This document shows positions 23,345 to 34,531 of a stretch of 60,034 nucleotides of DNA, in pieces. The notes under the pieces were generated by a model that was not told where the DNA came from, made no database searches, and saw only the letters and a program-made list of their open reading frames with translations. The first letter of the stretch is position 1. Each line of letters opens with the position of its first letter. A program made the translations under genes and the position numbers. This stretch comes from Ophiostoma sp. CBS 140.51 (Eukaryota > Ascomycota > Sordariomycetes > Ophiostomatales > Ophiostomataceae): the NCBI GenBank assembly GCA_029298735.1, contig JANSLP010000193.1, positions 1 through 60,034 on the forward strand, given 5' to 3'.

Positions 23345-25435
23345 TTACACGGCATTCGCGGCGTTCGGGGCAATTTCGACCACGATACCTGGACCTGCCA
23401 GCCCCAAAACAGCATCTACCTGACCATCCATGGCCTGGGCATCCATGACTTGCAACCGCTTGGCTTCGCGTTGAAACCGACGAGAGGAAATACGGCGGTT
23501 GAACAAGATGTCCGCCACGGGCTGCGGAATGTTTCTCATCTCGGGCAGCCGCACGATGGCCCACATGATCCAGATGGAGATGAGACCCACGGCAGGGAAA
23601 GCAGTCAGTCCTTGAAGGTTGCCCTTGTCCTGGCCTAACATGTAGGGCCCGGCAGCCGACTGCATCAGGTTGACCATGTCGTTGGCCATTCTCGACAAAG
23701 ACAGGGTCTTGGTGCGCAGAGCAGCCGAGCTAATATCACAGACAATTGTGTTGGTCGAAGGGCCGACTGTCGCTCCGTAGAGAAATGACCAACCAAAAAG
23801 GAGGATTGCTTGTCCCCAAGAGCCTCCTTGGTGGTTGATCACGGCGCGTCGCTTCAAGACTTCCAGTATCCCGATCATGGACAGGACCGGCCAGATGCAC
23901 ACAAGGCCTCCCAAGTACATCGTCCGTGTCGACAGGCGGGTGTAAAAAATGAAGTAGCATATGCTGCCCATCAATAGGATAATGGCATTGACTGAACAGT
24001 TAGTAAGAATAATTGCACTTTTGGCTGATTTGGGGACCATGTTCAACTTACAGAACGCCATCTTTATGGAGTCGCCACTCTTGAGACCGGCCAACCGCAT
24101 GAAGTTGACAAGCTGGCTGGCAATGGCAAAGCCGACAATAATCTGGCCAATGTTGACCATGATAGCAATCTCTGTCCGTCTTCGATTGGACTTGCGGAAG
24201 CATTCGCTGAAAGAGATGTCGGCCGTTTGCTGTGCTGTCTCAATGGCAACCATAGCCTGGATCTCTGCCAAACGCAGGACCGCTGGGTCTGTCGAGCTCA
24301 TGCCGAACCGGGATCGGCGCCTTTCAGGTGAAGATGTCAGGCGTTCTAGTGCGTGAAGTGCGTTTGCTGTGTTTCCACGGCGAACATGCCACCACGGGGA
24401 CGATGGTGCCAGGAGACAAGCAATGGCGATGGGCACGGGAATGACCCATTGCAAAGCCATGGGGATGCGGTAGGCAGCAGGGCCTTCAACGTCGACCATG
24501 AGCCACAGGACCCCGTATGAGATCAATTGGCCGATGATCCAGCAGCAGTTGATCATACCTGTAAGAATGTGGCTGATGGCTGGGGTGCAAACGTCAGAGA
24601 TGTATGTGCTTGCAAGCGTGCCGAAGCCACCGCAACACAAGCCCTGTAGCAAGGTGCCAGCCAGGATGAAGTACATGGATGGCGCCCAAAAGTTGATAAA
24701 TGTGCAGCCGAGGAAGAAGATGAGAGACGTGGCCAAAATGAGGCGGACGGAGAATTGCGATGAGAGCTAGCCAACCAGTAGACCTCCGAGCATGGAGCTG
24801 CCCACGGAGCACATTTGCACAGCCAACATCCAGACAGCGCCAAAGTCATCTTCTGCGCCAGAGAACCGCTCCTCAAACTGCGGCTGAGCCAGCAGCGAAA
24901 CGACAAGGTTTTGGGCGTAGCCAACAAGAATGACAGGTAGCATAAGCAACAGGGACCACAGGATGGCCTTGTAGTAGGTACAGAGAGTGTGGGTGCGCGC
25001 TGCCAGTGTACCAACGTACACGGCCGTCCTGGCTTTGAGCCATTGTTTCTTCTCGCCGTAGAGGCTGGAGTATTTGGCGTGGGCCCTTTGCTCGTCGAGA
25101 TCCACGAGTGTCTCGCTTGTGCTCACGGTCGGAGAGCAAGTGGCCGAGGTCATCAGTGTAGCAGCCAGTGTGCCGATGGTGTCGCTGTCTGATCCCGAAA
25201 GGGCACCATCCATCATGCCCGCAATCTCGATAGAGGGAGAGACAGGCTCTGTGCCTCTGACGGGGACGAATGTAGTCTGTGTATCTTGTCTTGTCAATGA
25301 AGCGCGATGTTCGCTTACACCCTCGATGTAGATCTCGTCCCAGTCGCTGGCTTCCTCTGCCACAGGAGGAACTCGGAATCGGTGGACATGCCCTTGAGGT
25401 GCGTAAGCGCATTCGGGCTCGACAGGATCCATCAT
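23345..25435 (-). pseudogene. MFS sugar (maltose-type) transporter with an in-frame stop
   Basis: A major-facilitator sugar transporter in one continuous frame, broken by TAG at 24769-24767. The stop sits after 'MLGGLLVG' and before 'LSSQFSVRLI', the place of the family signature G-W-L-x-D-x-x-G-R-R after TM2; a Trp (TGG) is expected, so one G-to-A change explains the break. A 60-base intron (24051-23992; GTAAGT, ACTAAC, CAG) still splices correctly. About 170 polar N-terminal residues precede TM1. Downstream are about ten more membrane segments; the terminal 'PETKGR' motif has drifted to 'LPEMRN', and the GRR of the first loop is also lost. Either a recent pseudogene, a stop read through or edited, or an assembly error. 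A TTG-initiated C-terminal product is unlikely to transport. Confidence 0.8.
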
Positions 25436-26073
25436 GTTGCCGTCTTGGAGGTAGATACTCGGATGGTAGAGGGCTGCGACTTCTGGCAGGCGTTTGTAGG
25501 ATGTTGGGAGAAAGGAATGAGGGCTAAGGCGTGAAAAAAAAGAAGAAAACAAATACTGAAGAAAACAATAATGAACATCCAATGGTCCAAAATAAACAAC
25601 TCTGCGTCTTAGGCCATTAGGCTGTCCAAGACTGATAGATCGGTGATTTGTGGATGGATGAGAATATTGGTGCTGGTGGAAAAAAGGGGCATGGAGAAGA
25701 GAGACGGAGAGGCCCCTATTCGTTGTTGGGATTGTTTACTTTTGCTGTATTCGAGGGGCCACATGATACAATGGGACAGCAACAAAATAGGCAAGATCGC
25801 TACTAAAGCCGCGGATGCTCTTTCCTAAATCGAGTTCTATACGGTGTGCGGTTTCCCGAATGAATCAAAGACTCAGAGGAAAGAGCGATGCGCTCCGAAC
25901 AGCAATAATAACTCTCTGGGGGAAGGAGCTAGTTGCACATTGTAAGGGAGTAAATGATGTTCCAATTTGGTATCCTGTAAAAGAAAAATGCTGATCTATG
26001 CTCTACTCTATGAAATGACAGAGGAAAATTTGAACTCTAATAAGAAAACAATGACGAAATGAAACGAAACAAT
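25436..26073. other. Intergenic between two minus-strand transporters
   Basis: It contains the upstream region of the transporter pseudogene and the 3' flank of the MFS gene at 26074. No coding signal was seen. Confidence 0.55.
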
Positions 26074-27928
26074 CTACACCTCCTCTGAATCAACAACCTT
26101 CTCGTTGTGGCGAGGGGCCTGCCCCTCTTCGCCACGCCGGTGGATGGTCTTGTTGACAAAGTTGTTCATGAACTTGGACACGTCCTGAACAAAGAAAGAT
26201 GCGATGATGGCAATACCACCGAATGAGATGGTCGACAAGAACACGATCTTGAAGGCCATGTGGTAGGCCAACAAATTGCCATCGGTGACAGCCTCGAGGA
26301 TGGTGCTATTCATGCCGGGCACGGCGTCCAGCGCCGCGGTAGTGCCGTTGGTGAGCGCGGTGAAGAGCTGCGGCAGGCTGCTAGTAGGAAGACCCGAGCT
26401 GGCGGCCGCGGCGGTCACGTCCTGGTTGACAAAGACGGGCAGGCGTGCCGAGTAGACGGAGACATAGATGGAGAGGGCGATGGTACCAGTAACGGCACGC
26501 ATGGAGGTGTAGAAACCCTGAGAGGCACCAATATCCTCGGGGGGTACAACAAGACCAGAGATGACGATGGTAACGGCCTCAACAACACCGACGCAGATAC
26601 CGCCGAAGAGGGTCAGGCAGAGCGACAGAGTCTGGCCGTTCTGGTCAACGAGGGCCATCAGAGCAGTCAGGACGGTCAGCGCAACACTCCAAGCGGCGAG
26701 CTGATAGTTGGGGTGGCCAAGGAGCTTGAAGATAGGCGCGATGATGATCTCGCCGACGGCAAGACCGGCACCAGTGGTGGACGACATGAGACCGATCTTG
26801 ATGTTATCGGTGGTCAGGAAGGTAGTAATAATAATTGGCCACAACAGGTTGAGAGCGTAGTACACCATCTGGCCAACGCAGCCGACGATGACGACAGCCG
26901 AGAAAGTCTGGATCTTGAGCAGCTTGATGGGCATCAGCGGCTGCTTAAGCGGCATGTAGATCTGGTACAGGAAAAAGACAGCAACCAGAACAGCACCGAC
27001 GACAATGGGCGCGATGACGTGGGCACTGCTCCAGGGGTAGGTGCCCTGGCCCCAAGTGAAGCCCAGAAGGAGCAAGACAAGACCAGCGGAGTACAGGAAC
27101 AGGCCGCCGTAGTCGAGCTGGCGAAGCTCTTGCATGGTGGTCAACTCCTTGTTTATCATGTGGAAGGTGGGAGGGAAGTAGCATAGGGCCAGCAGGATGA
27201 TGGACAGGCCGCTGACGATGACGTTGAGGTAGTAGCACCAGCGCCAGCCCATGTTCTCGTTGGCGACAAAGGCACGAGCGATAGCAGTGCCGAAGCCAAT
27301 GGTGGGCAACACGCTGAAGGTGATGGCGGCCTGGCCGTAGAGACGGTACTTGTTGGGGACCAGCTCTTGAACAAGCATAGGGTACAGCTGTTGAGCACCG
27401 CCTGCAAATGCTGACAGAACGGTACCGGCGATGACAACGTTGACAGTATTGGCGCGGGCGGAGATGATGGAGCCGACGAGTGAGAAGACTTGGGCGACGA
27501 TCATAAAGTAGCGGCGGCCGACGATATCGGAGAGACGGCCAACGATGAGCAGCATGACGCCACTGACGAGTGTGAAGGTCATAGAAACGAGGTAGATGTT
27601 GGGGGAGGGGCCTGGATTCTGTTAGTATGCAATGTGACACCCTGAGAGACTGATGACAATTCAAAAAGAGTGAACACTCACCAATATCAGCATCAATGAC
27701 GGAGAGAACGTTAACCGGCATTGAGTAGCCGATGAACAGAGAGTTTGCCATCAGCATGATAGCGAGCAGCGAGCCCAAGAAGGGAAAAGACTTCCAGTAG
27801 ACGACGTTACCCTCGTGCTCGAGGCCATCATCGACAGCAGACAGGCTGCCCGTGTCGGCCGGTGGTGTCGACATAGCGGCGCTGGTGTTGTCGATGTGAT
27901 CGGCCTGGGAGACCTTTTCTTGTGACAT
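26074..27928 (-). CDS. 14-TM MFS transporter, TRI12-like family
   Basis: Two exons (27928-27682 and 27611-26074) encode 594 residues; the 70-base intron has GTGAGT, ACTAAC and CAG. Around 14 membrane segments follow a polar 45-residue N-terminus. Motif A, 'GRLSDIVGRR', is at 107-116, right after TM2, and 'NMGWRWCYYLN' is typical of the 14-spanner drug:proton antiporter group. An external loop with N-glycosylation sites (NGT, NST) sits before TM14, as in the TRI12 / siderophore-like fungal efflux family. The likely role is proton-driven export of a small organic molecule or a siderophore at the plasma membrane; the substrate is unknown. No biosynthetic genes lie nearby, so membership of a metabolite cluster is not supported. 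Confidence 0.92.
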
Positions 27929-29555
27929 GATGAAGGGCAGAAGGAGAAAGAAACGAAAGAAAGAAAATGACAGAAAGAGAAAGTAAAGTGTTGGTGAAAG
28001 TGATTCTCGCTGTCTCTAAAAGAAAAGTAGGCAAAGAATCAAACACTGAAGGGAGATGACCGAACGCGAAGCGAGACAGGTTGGAGAGCCAAAAAGAGAG
28101 ATGCGGCCTCAAATCACTTTATAGCCCGACACGACAACGACAGGGAAAGGAAAAGCACAACAGAGATACCAGCCAAGCATGACCAACAACCTGCAAAAGA
28201 GACAGTGTCAACGGTTAGTGCCATTTTCCTTTCTTGTGACGGGCAGGCATTCCTGGCCTACATCCAACTAGCTCGGACCCGGAAACGACGGACACTTTTT
28301 TGCTGTGTCTGTCTCCAAGCCACGCGGTGTTGTCGCTCCGTCTTCAAGTAAGTCTAGACACATCTTGGGCGAGTCCTGGGCGCCATTTCACCCCTTTGAC
28401 TTGCCTCAATTACACGTATTTTGGCCCTCGCTTGCGTAGTGGCGCTCGCTTTCGGCTTGGTTGCAAAAGAAATTATGGAGAAAGTGAAGAAAAAAGAGGA
28501 CTTCTCCGCACATGGATGGACCCCAACCCAAGAACCTTTCTCTCCTTTCCCCCTCCTCTCGCTCCTCCGCGACCCCAACCAAGCCAAACCCCGGAGGGCA
28601 AACCGGCCCAGGCCAAACAGGCACCCTGCCCCCTCCTCCCCAACGCCTCTCTCCTCATTCATGACTCGCAAAATCTGGCATTTCTATTTGGACGACTCTG
28701 ACATTTACTCCAAAAAGAAAAGAACGACCACCAAACCTTTGTCTTTTTCGCAGCATCGTCAATGTATCCAAGCCCAGCATCCGTTCAATTACTCGCAACT
28801 ACTTCGTATCTGTCCCCAGGCTGTTTGTCTACATCATGGTCCTTGACTGGTGGGTCCCTTGCCCCAGGATAAGGTTTCCCAGGCGGCTTTTGAGCTTTGT
28901 TGACCATTTTTTTGCGTTGTCAGCGGGCTAGGGCGTCACCCGCTGTATTTTTGTGGTTTTTGTGGCCTTTTTGCCTCCATATTATCTGGGGACTCCACGC
29001 ACAAGCAGGGCTGTGGAGACGGGGAAGGAGCCTGGCAGCGAGAAGCTGCTTGGACGGCGCGTTTGGAGGGCCTGATGGGCGGGTATCCTGCTCTAGAGAA
29101 AGTGGAAATATGGCGGAGACAGGCTCGACATGCCAGTGGGCGATGCCTCTGGGGCATAACCCGGTCGAGCCAGTTAATATTGACTATTTTGTTGCCAGTT
29201 TCGCGTCATGCTCAGTTTTGGTAATGGATATTCCTTTGTTGGTGTCCCTCTAGTTCCAGAGTGGCCTTGAGGTTCTGAGGTACTCCCCAGTGTTTCTGTC
29301 TTGTCCGTCGACTCGCAATTTACTGATAAAAAGGGAAATAGAGAGCCTTGGCTTCTTGATTTTATTTCACGCACATTTCTGCACTCGTAGAGAGGGATAA
29401 AAACGAAGCCCAGGATTGGCTACTGATTCCATGTAATGCTCCCCGTAGTCGCAGTGCATTACGAGTACGACGGACGACAAACGAAACCAGAGCTAGCCCA
29501 ACCGCATAGCCTTTCTGCCGTATCTCCTGTAAACTGGTAAAGGCAGGAGGGAAGG

Positions 29556-29563
29556 TATATAAA
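29556..29563 (+). promoter_or_regulatory. Candidate TATA box
   Basis: TATATAAA followed about 20-50 bases downstream by a pyrimidine stretch (TTTTCCTTTTCC), a common fungal start-site arrangement. It lies 53 bases before the ATG at 29609. Confidence 0.4.
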
Positions 29564-29608
29564 GACGTCCGGAAACCTATTTTCCTTTTCCGGTCTGCCT
29601 CCTTTCGA

Positions 29609-29920
29609 ATGTATTCCGAATATCTTCACTTTTTTATCACCGTTCCGAGCAACAATTTGTCCTTGCCGCCATTTTCTACAACAGCCATTCGCACTTCGAT
29701 TGCCGTCCCGTTGCCGTTACGCCACGAGGTTTTCCCCTCTCGTGTGCCTGAACTCCTCATTCTCCAACTGACAATTTTCTCCAAGCAACAAGATATCAAA
29801 GTAAAAAAACCAGAGATTAAACCTGCAATGGTCTTCGACAGCGGTCTAATCAAATTTAGGGATGATAAAAACAGCATGAGGGCTGATCATCAGCGCCACG
29901 CGGCAGGCAGGGGGTACTAA
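29609..29920 (+). CDS. Possible small gene, 103 codons
   Basis: Called only because a TATA box and pyrimidine initiator stand directly upstream. The translation is unrecognised: a mildly hydrophobic start (MYSEYLHFFITV), then a Lys-rich segment, then the polar end 'MVFDSGLIKFRDDKNSM'. An internal ATG at 29828 would give a 30-residue peptide, and the upstream part could equally be a 5' leader. Could be noncoding or an exon of a longer gene. Confidence 0.25.
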   Translation: MYSEYLHFFITVPSNNLSLPPFSTTAIRTSIAVPLPLRHEVFPSRVPELLILQLTIFSKQQDIKVKKPEIKPAMVFDSGLIKFRDDKNSMRADHQRHAAGRGY

Positions 29921-31603
29921 TGGCCCTCAAGGGAGTATTACTGCTTTGAGTGAAATCAGGTTCTCTGAAAGAGAAAAGAAAGGAGAAAAGAAGCGCTGAA
30001 AATGTGAGTGAGGCCTGGAGCAGTGGCTTTGTCGACGCATTTTACTACTGAATCATTTCCCCACTCACCCGGGGGGGGGCAAGGTAGCTATTTGGGGGCA
30101 AAAGGGGTAGGAGTGACTTGGAGAGTACGTTGTTCTTGGGGAAATCAGAACGGTGGGAATAAAACAACAGAAACAAACAAAAAGTGCAAGAAAAGCACAA
30201 CAAAATCACAAAACAGAAGGGCAAAGACAAACGACCCTCCCTCGACTGGGTCGTCATCTAAGAAGCCATCCCCAGATCTTCTTCGTCTCCGGTTTCACCC
30301 CAGTCCCCCCAGATTTTGCTCTGGCTTTCGCTCCTTCCCCTTCTTTTTGCCTGGTTCTTGACTGCTGTCCTTTCCGCCCGTTGCCCTCTAAAAGTGGGCT
30401 TTCAGGCCATTCTTGCCACCGTCGTCACGGGGACCCTCTTGGCCCCCCAGAATGAGGTCGACAAATGGAAGACGCAGAAAAAACGAGACCGCGGGAATAT
30501 CGTGGTGGGGTTTATGTGCGAGGTTTTCTGTCTCGCTCGTTTTGCTTCAACTCTCCAATGAACTGGAGAGGGAATTTCTTTCTTCTTTCTCCAAACTAGA
30601 CACAACACTAACTTGTCTGGGGCAGGGCTACCCCATGTGACCCCACCCACCCGGATTCCCGGGGTGTCGGGTTAGAACCCCCTGGTCACCGATTCTCCGC
30701 CTAGAATCTGCCGGCCGACACCATAAAATCATGTGTAGTGAAGGAGCCTCATTCCACATAGAGGTGATTGTAGTACTCTCGTAGCTGAAATAGGTGCCGT
30801 ATGTTTTTGTTTTATTTTGAGTTTTATTCCTGGTACTATTGGTTGACACCGACAGGTCTCTATGCTCGACGGTTTGTGTTGTGAATTAAACATCTTTACC
30901 AATAGGCTCACTCTGGGCCATTTCGGAGGCATTCTTGAAGCGGTTACATTTCCCAATAAGGATAATCCCGTCCATTGTAAATTTGGTCGGAATAAGAGGA
31001 GTATTGGGCATAGATGAGGGTATGATATTAGTCTTTGTTTCTCACCTTTACATACTTTGAATCTACAACCTTTTCTAACAACACAATGGACGCACGCCAG
31101 CGCATCGTGCAGTCGGAAGCCGAACACGCAGAAACGTCTGCATAAGTTCTAAATCGTAACATATGCAGTCTAGACCCTGATGGATGTCGCGGAAAAAACC
31201 CTGTGAAGAACTCGTACGGTCATACCAAAACTAGCTTACTACGAAACTGCGGCCGTTGTGGATAATGACCAGGCGGAATCCGAAGGTGCCGGTGTGCATG
31301 CCGTGGCATGGAGATGATGGGGAGCATATTACAAACACTCGAAAAGGCAAACAGGAAAAAGCAACATGCATAGAGTTGATGGTGGACGTGATGTAAGCTG
31401 CTTCATGAGCGGATGCTCAAATTAGGCTTTTGTCTAAGCAGCCAACTAGCAAGAATCACCACAAGAAGACTACACTCTGGAGTCCTATGACGTTGCTTGT
31501 TCATATCCGCATACGAATGCTTCTTGGAGGCTGCATCATCCCTTGCGATCGTCCATTACAGATACCATATCTAGATTAATACGCCCAGGGATTGTCGGCA
31601 TCG

Positions 31604-31627
31604 TTTTTTTTTTTTTTTTTTTTTTTT
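31604..31627. repeat. Homopolymer T24
   Basis: Twenty-four consecutive T residues on the plus strand (A24 on the minus strand), by far the longest homopolymer noticed in the window. A poly(A) tail of a retroposed minus-strand transcript or SINE-like element is one explanation; simple slippage is another. Confidence 0.95.
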
Positions 31628-33799
31628 CATTTTGCGCCTTGCCCGATATTGTAATGCTTTGCTTGCCTGGTCAATGTTGATAAGACGGGGTTGGACCGCA
31701 GAAGGTAGAGTTTTCCCTCTTAAGCCACGTGCAGGCAGCCCATTGCCCGACTGTGTTCTTGTGAAGCACCAGACCCTGCATATTACCTGCTTTATCAACT
31801 GTCTGGCCGGCCTGTTGTGCACTAGCTGGAAGATATTTCGAGGTTTGTAGCTTGATGAGCGTCTTGTAAAACCAAATAAGTACTGTGGAAACGGCAGCTA
31901 AAACATTGGAATCATGCCTAAAACTTGGCAGAAAAAGAAGACACGAAAAATATACCCTTTTTATGTACATGAACCATGACTACGTCGGCTACGAAATCTC
32001 CTCGAAGACGTAGAAAGTAATCCTAAACTTGCCCCTTCCCTAGACGGCTGGGCGATTCTGAGCTCAACAAATTAGTAAATTTGCTGGCTCGTGCTTTATT
32101 CAGATGAAGCTATTAAGCCCAAACTTGAGATTCATCATCAGACCAGGGCTTTACATTACGAAGATACCTTCTAGAATGAAAAGAAGAAGACGAAACAAGA
32201 CAGAACCTGGGAAAACACGAGAAAAGAGGATCAAAATCGGAAACATGGCAGACGACACCACACTGTTGCGGCATGGATGACGTAGACACGGCATGAAGAA
32301 CAGAAGAGAAGAGACGGCTGGACACGACATGGACACGTTTGGGCAGGGATTAGATTTTTCACACCAGCAAGATACAGAGATCGTAACTCCCCACGGCCGT
32401 TTACCTGAAGGAGAGGCCTACACTGTAATTACGACGTGTAATGCGCTGTGCTGGACACAAACAATGCCCTGCACAAAGCCTACAAGGGACGAAAATTAAC
32501 AGCAATCTTATTCGTATTTGTATTCGCAAGGATGGGTTGGAGTACGAAAAGTTGAAATGCTTTGCTCATGGGCCCCTATTCCTTCGTCCATGGATGTGCC
32601 ATGAATCATGGCTCCACTATTGTCGGAAATCGGTAGTCGTGTAGAATGTCAACAGAGATGACGGTACCCATGATTCATGTCACTTTTGTCGGAATCTGGT
32701 GCAGCTCACAGTGCAGGGGTACATGATCTCGCAGTATCTTCGATCTTTGTAATCCTAGCTGCCACCTCCGCCACGTTGTGCACTTTTCTTGGGACTTTTT
32801 CTTTGATTTCTTGATTATTTTTGGGCCGTCTTATCTTGCTCGATCAAGTTTGGCTGAAAAGAGTGGATGATAAAAGGGAAACGACGTCCGCTGTCTTTGC
32901 CTACTTAATCTTTGGGTAAATAACCACGGCTTCATATCAAGATTGTGCATTTGCATCCGGACAGTCCGGGAGGTGTTACAGAGGGAATCGTGCGTTTTGT
33001 GTATTTTATATTTCTTTTCCCTTCCTTTTTCTTTCTGTTAAAGACTGCTATTGCGCTTACTATGCCAACCTGCACTCTCTGAAGTGACCTCATAAGCAGG
33101 CGAGTCGTATTTGTCTAGGGTAGATAGTGATACTAGTAGAAGGCGATCATGTTCCGAGCCCCGTCAGCTTTCCCAGGTTGTTGGAAAAGATTCACAAGGC
33201 AAAGAAACGAGTAAGAGCACGATCAACAGTGAATTGCCAAGACTATCCCGTCATATTCTACGACCAAATACCCTGCCGTCCTTCTATCGCTTCTGCACGA
33301 GTCGTAGACGGCACATTGCCCGCCATAATATTTTCCTAACCGCCGTGAGTTCCGACGGTACGGATAAATCCTTTATGTCAATATTGTATGCCACACTATC
33401 CTACGACAAGCACTTGCTAATTCTCCGCATTTAATTTCTATGCAGCCATATCACAGCACGCAGTATTGTAGTCGAGGAATAAAGTAGTCTTTATTATTCC
33501 GGTTGAAACTAGTCTGATTTGTGTTGAACAATGTTTTTTTGTTGAGTTGTAAAGAATCCTCGCTAGTTGATAGCAACAGAAAACCGCCCCTGGGTTGCCC
33601 CATTATCATCCGTCTGCCACCGTCTTCCCCGTTCGAGCTGAGATTGTATAAAGAGCAGCCACCTCATATACCCATCTTGGTGCCTCAACCCAATTTTTGT
33701 GCCGTCTATGGAGAATTAGAGTCAAGGACTTGCTCACGTTAAGGAGTGTGCAAGCCCAACCGCAGACGTTTTGTTACAGGACGTGTCCGGCCTCATTGC

Positions 33800-34531
33800 T
33801 TACTCGTCGGCCTCAGCACCCCAGTGAAGTGCATCGAGACGGGCATAGTAGGCGGCGTCTGTCTCGCCGGACAGGCGGGCAGGGTCAACAAAGGCCTTGT
33901 TGCACTTCTTCTTCTTGTTCTTGCAGGCGCCGACAGCGTTGACGGTAGGGTGCTCGCACTCGTTGTCAACACGGGCGTGGTGGCAGGAGTCACAGTTGTG
34001 GGGCGTGCAGTCGGAGGCGCTGTTGCAGCCGTGGTCGGAGCAAGCCAGAATGTCGCGCTCCTTGAAGAGGCTGCCAATGTTGTAGTTGACGACCCAGTCA
34101 CCGCCGTCCTCGTGCTCGGGAAGCTGGAGGCTGGGGTTCTGCTTGTTCATGAAGCGGGCAAAGAAGACACGGGCAAAGGGCGGGTCGAACTCAAAGACGA
34201 CCTCCTTGGTGTCAGCCTTGCGGACCGACGCAGTGGCGGCAATCTCATCAATGAAGAAGTGCTCGTCCTTGTTGGGGAGCATAGCCCACTCGATCTGCTC
34301 CTTGATATGAGCAGCAGTCTCATTGTTGTAGCGAGTGTCGATAAAGTAAAGGCTGTCAGGGCCCGCAGCCGCCACATAGGGCGTGTTGGGGGCAATGACC
34401 TGGAGGCCGCGCCACGAGTTGTAGTACTGCGGCACGTAGCTGGCAGCACGGTACTCCTCCTGGTAGGTGGGCGTACCCTCAACCGAGCGGATGGGGTTCA
34501 GAAGCATGGCGAACAAGATGGTGAAGAACAT
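33800..34531 (-). CDS. Cysteine-rich protein of unknown function
   Basis: A single-exon 243-residue protein that I do not recognise. The N-terminus (MFFTILFAMLLNPIRSVEG) is hydrophobic for about 12 residues and may be a short signal peptide. Residues 20-160 are mixed and look globular, with a possible N-glycosylation site at Asn70 (NET). The C-terminal part has eight cysteines (164, 169, 175, 180, 183, 192, 203, 210) mixed with His, a pattern that fits either disulfides or zinc ligands, followed by a KNKKKK run and an acidic tail. GC and codon use are gene-like, and a TATA box lies about 50 bases upstream, suggesting strong expression. The cysteine-rich part superficially resembles small secreted proteins, but no family name can be given. 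Confidence 0.75.
   Translation of the reverse strand: MFFTILFAMLLNPIRSVEGTPTYQEEYRAASYVPQYYNSWRGLQVIAPNTPYVAAAGPDSLYFIDTRYNNETAAHIKEQIEWAMLPNKDEHFFIDEIAATASVRKADTKEVVFEFDPPFARVFFARFMNKQNPSLQLPEHEDGGDWVVNYNIGSLFKERDILACSDHGCNSASDCTPHNCDSCHHARVDNECEHPTVNAVGACKNKKKKCNKAFVDPARLSGETDAAYYARLDALHWGAEADE

Larger units (their letters stand above)
27929..33799. other. Gene-poor stretch, 5.9 kb
   Basis: 27929-28150 is the purine-rich leader of the MFS gene. Frames at 28300-28850 and 30000-30560 overlap each other on both strands and are low-complexity; none resembles a protein family. A weak small-gene candidate (29556-29920) and a 24-base T run (31604-31627) are listed separately. 31-33.5 kb is moderately AT-rich and may hold decayed repeats, but no transposon domain was recognised. 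Confidence 0.45.

Noticed and set aside
26074..27928. Secondary-metabolite cluster around the TRI12-like transporter
   Set aside because: No polyketide, peptide or terpene synthase, cytochrome P450 or other tailoring gene is visible in the window.
30630..30710. tRNA-like or hairpin sequence GGGTTAGAACCC
   Set aside because: The stem and loop sizes do not fit a T-arm; it is only a short local palindrome. The single GGGTTAG is not a telomeric array.
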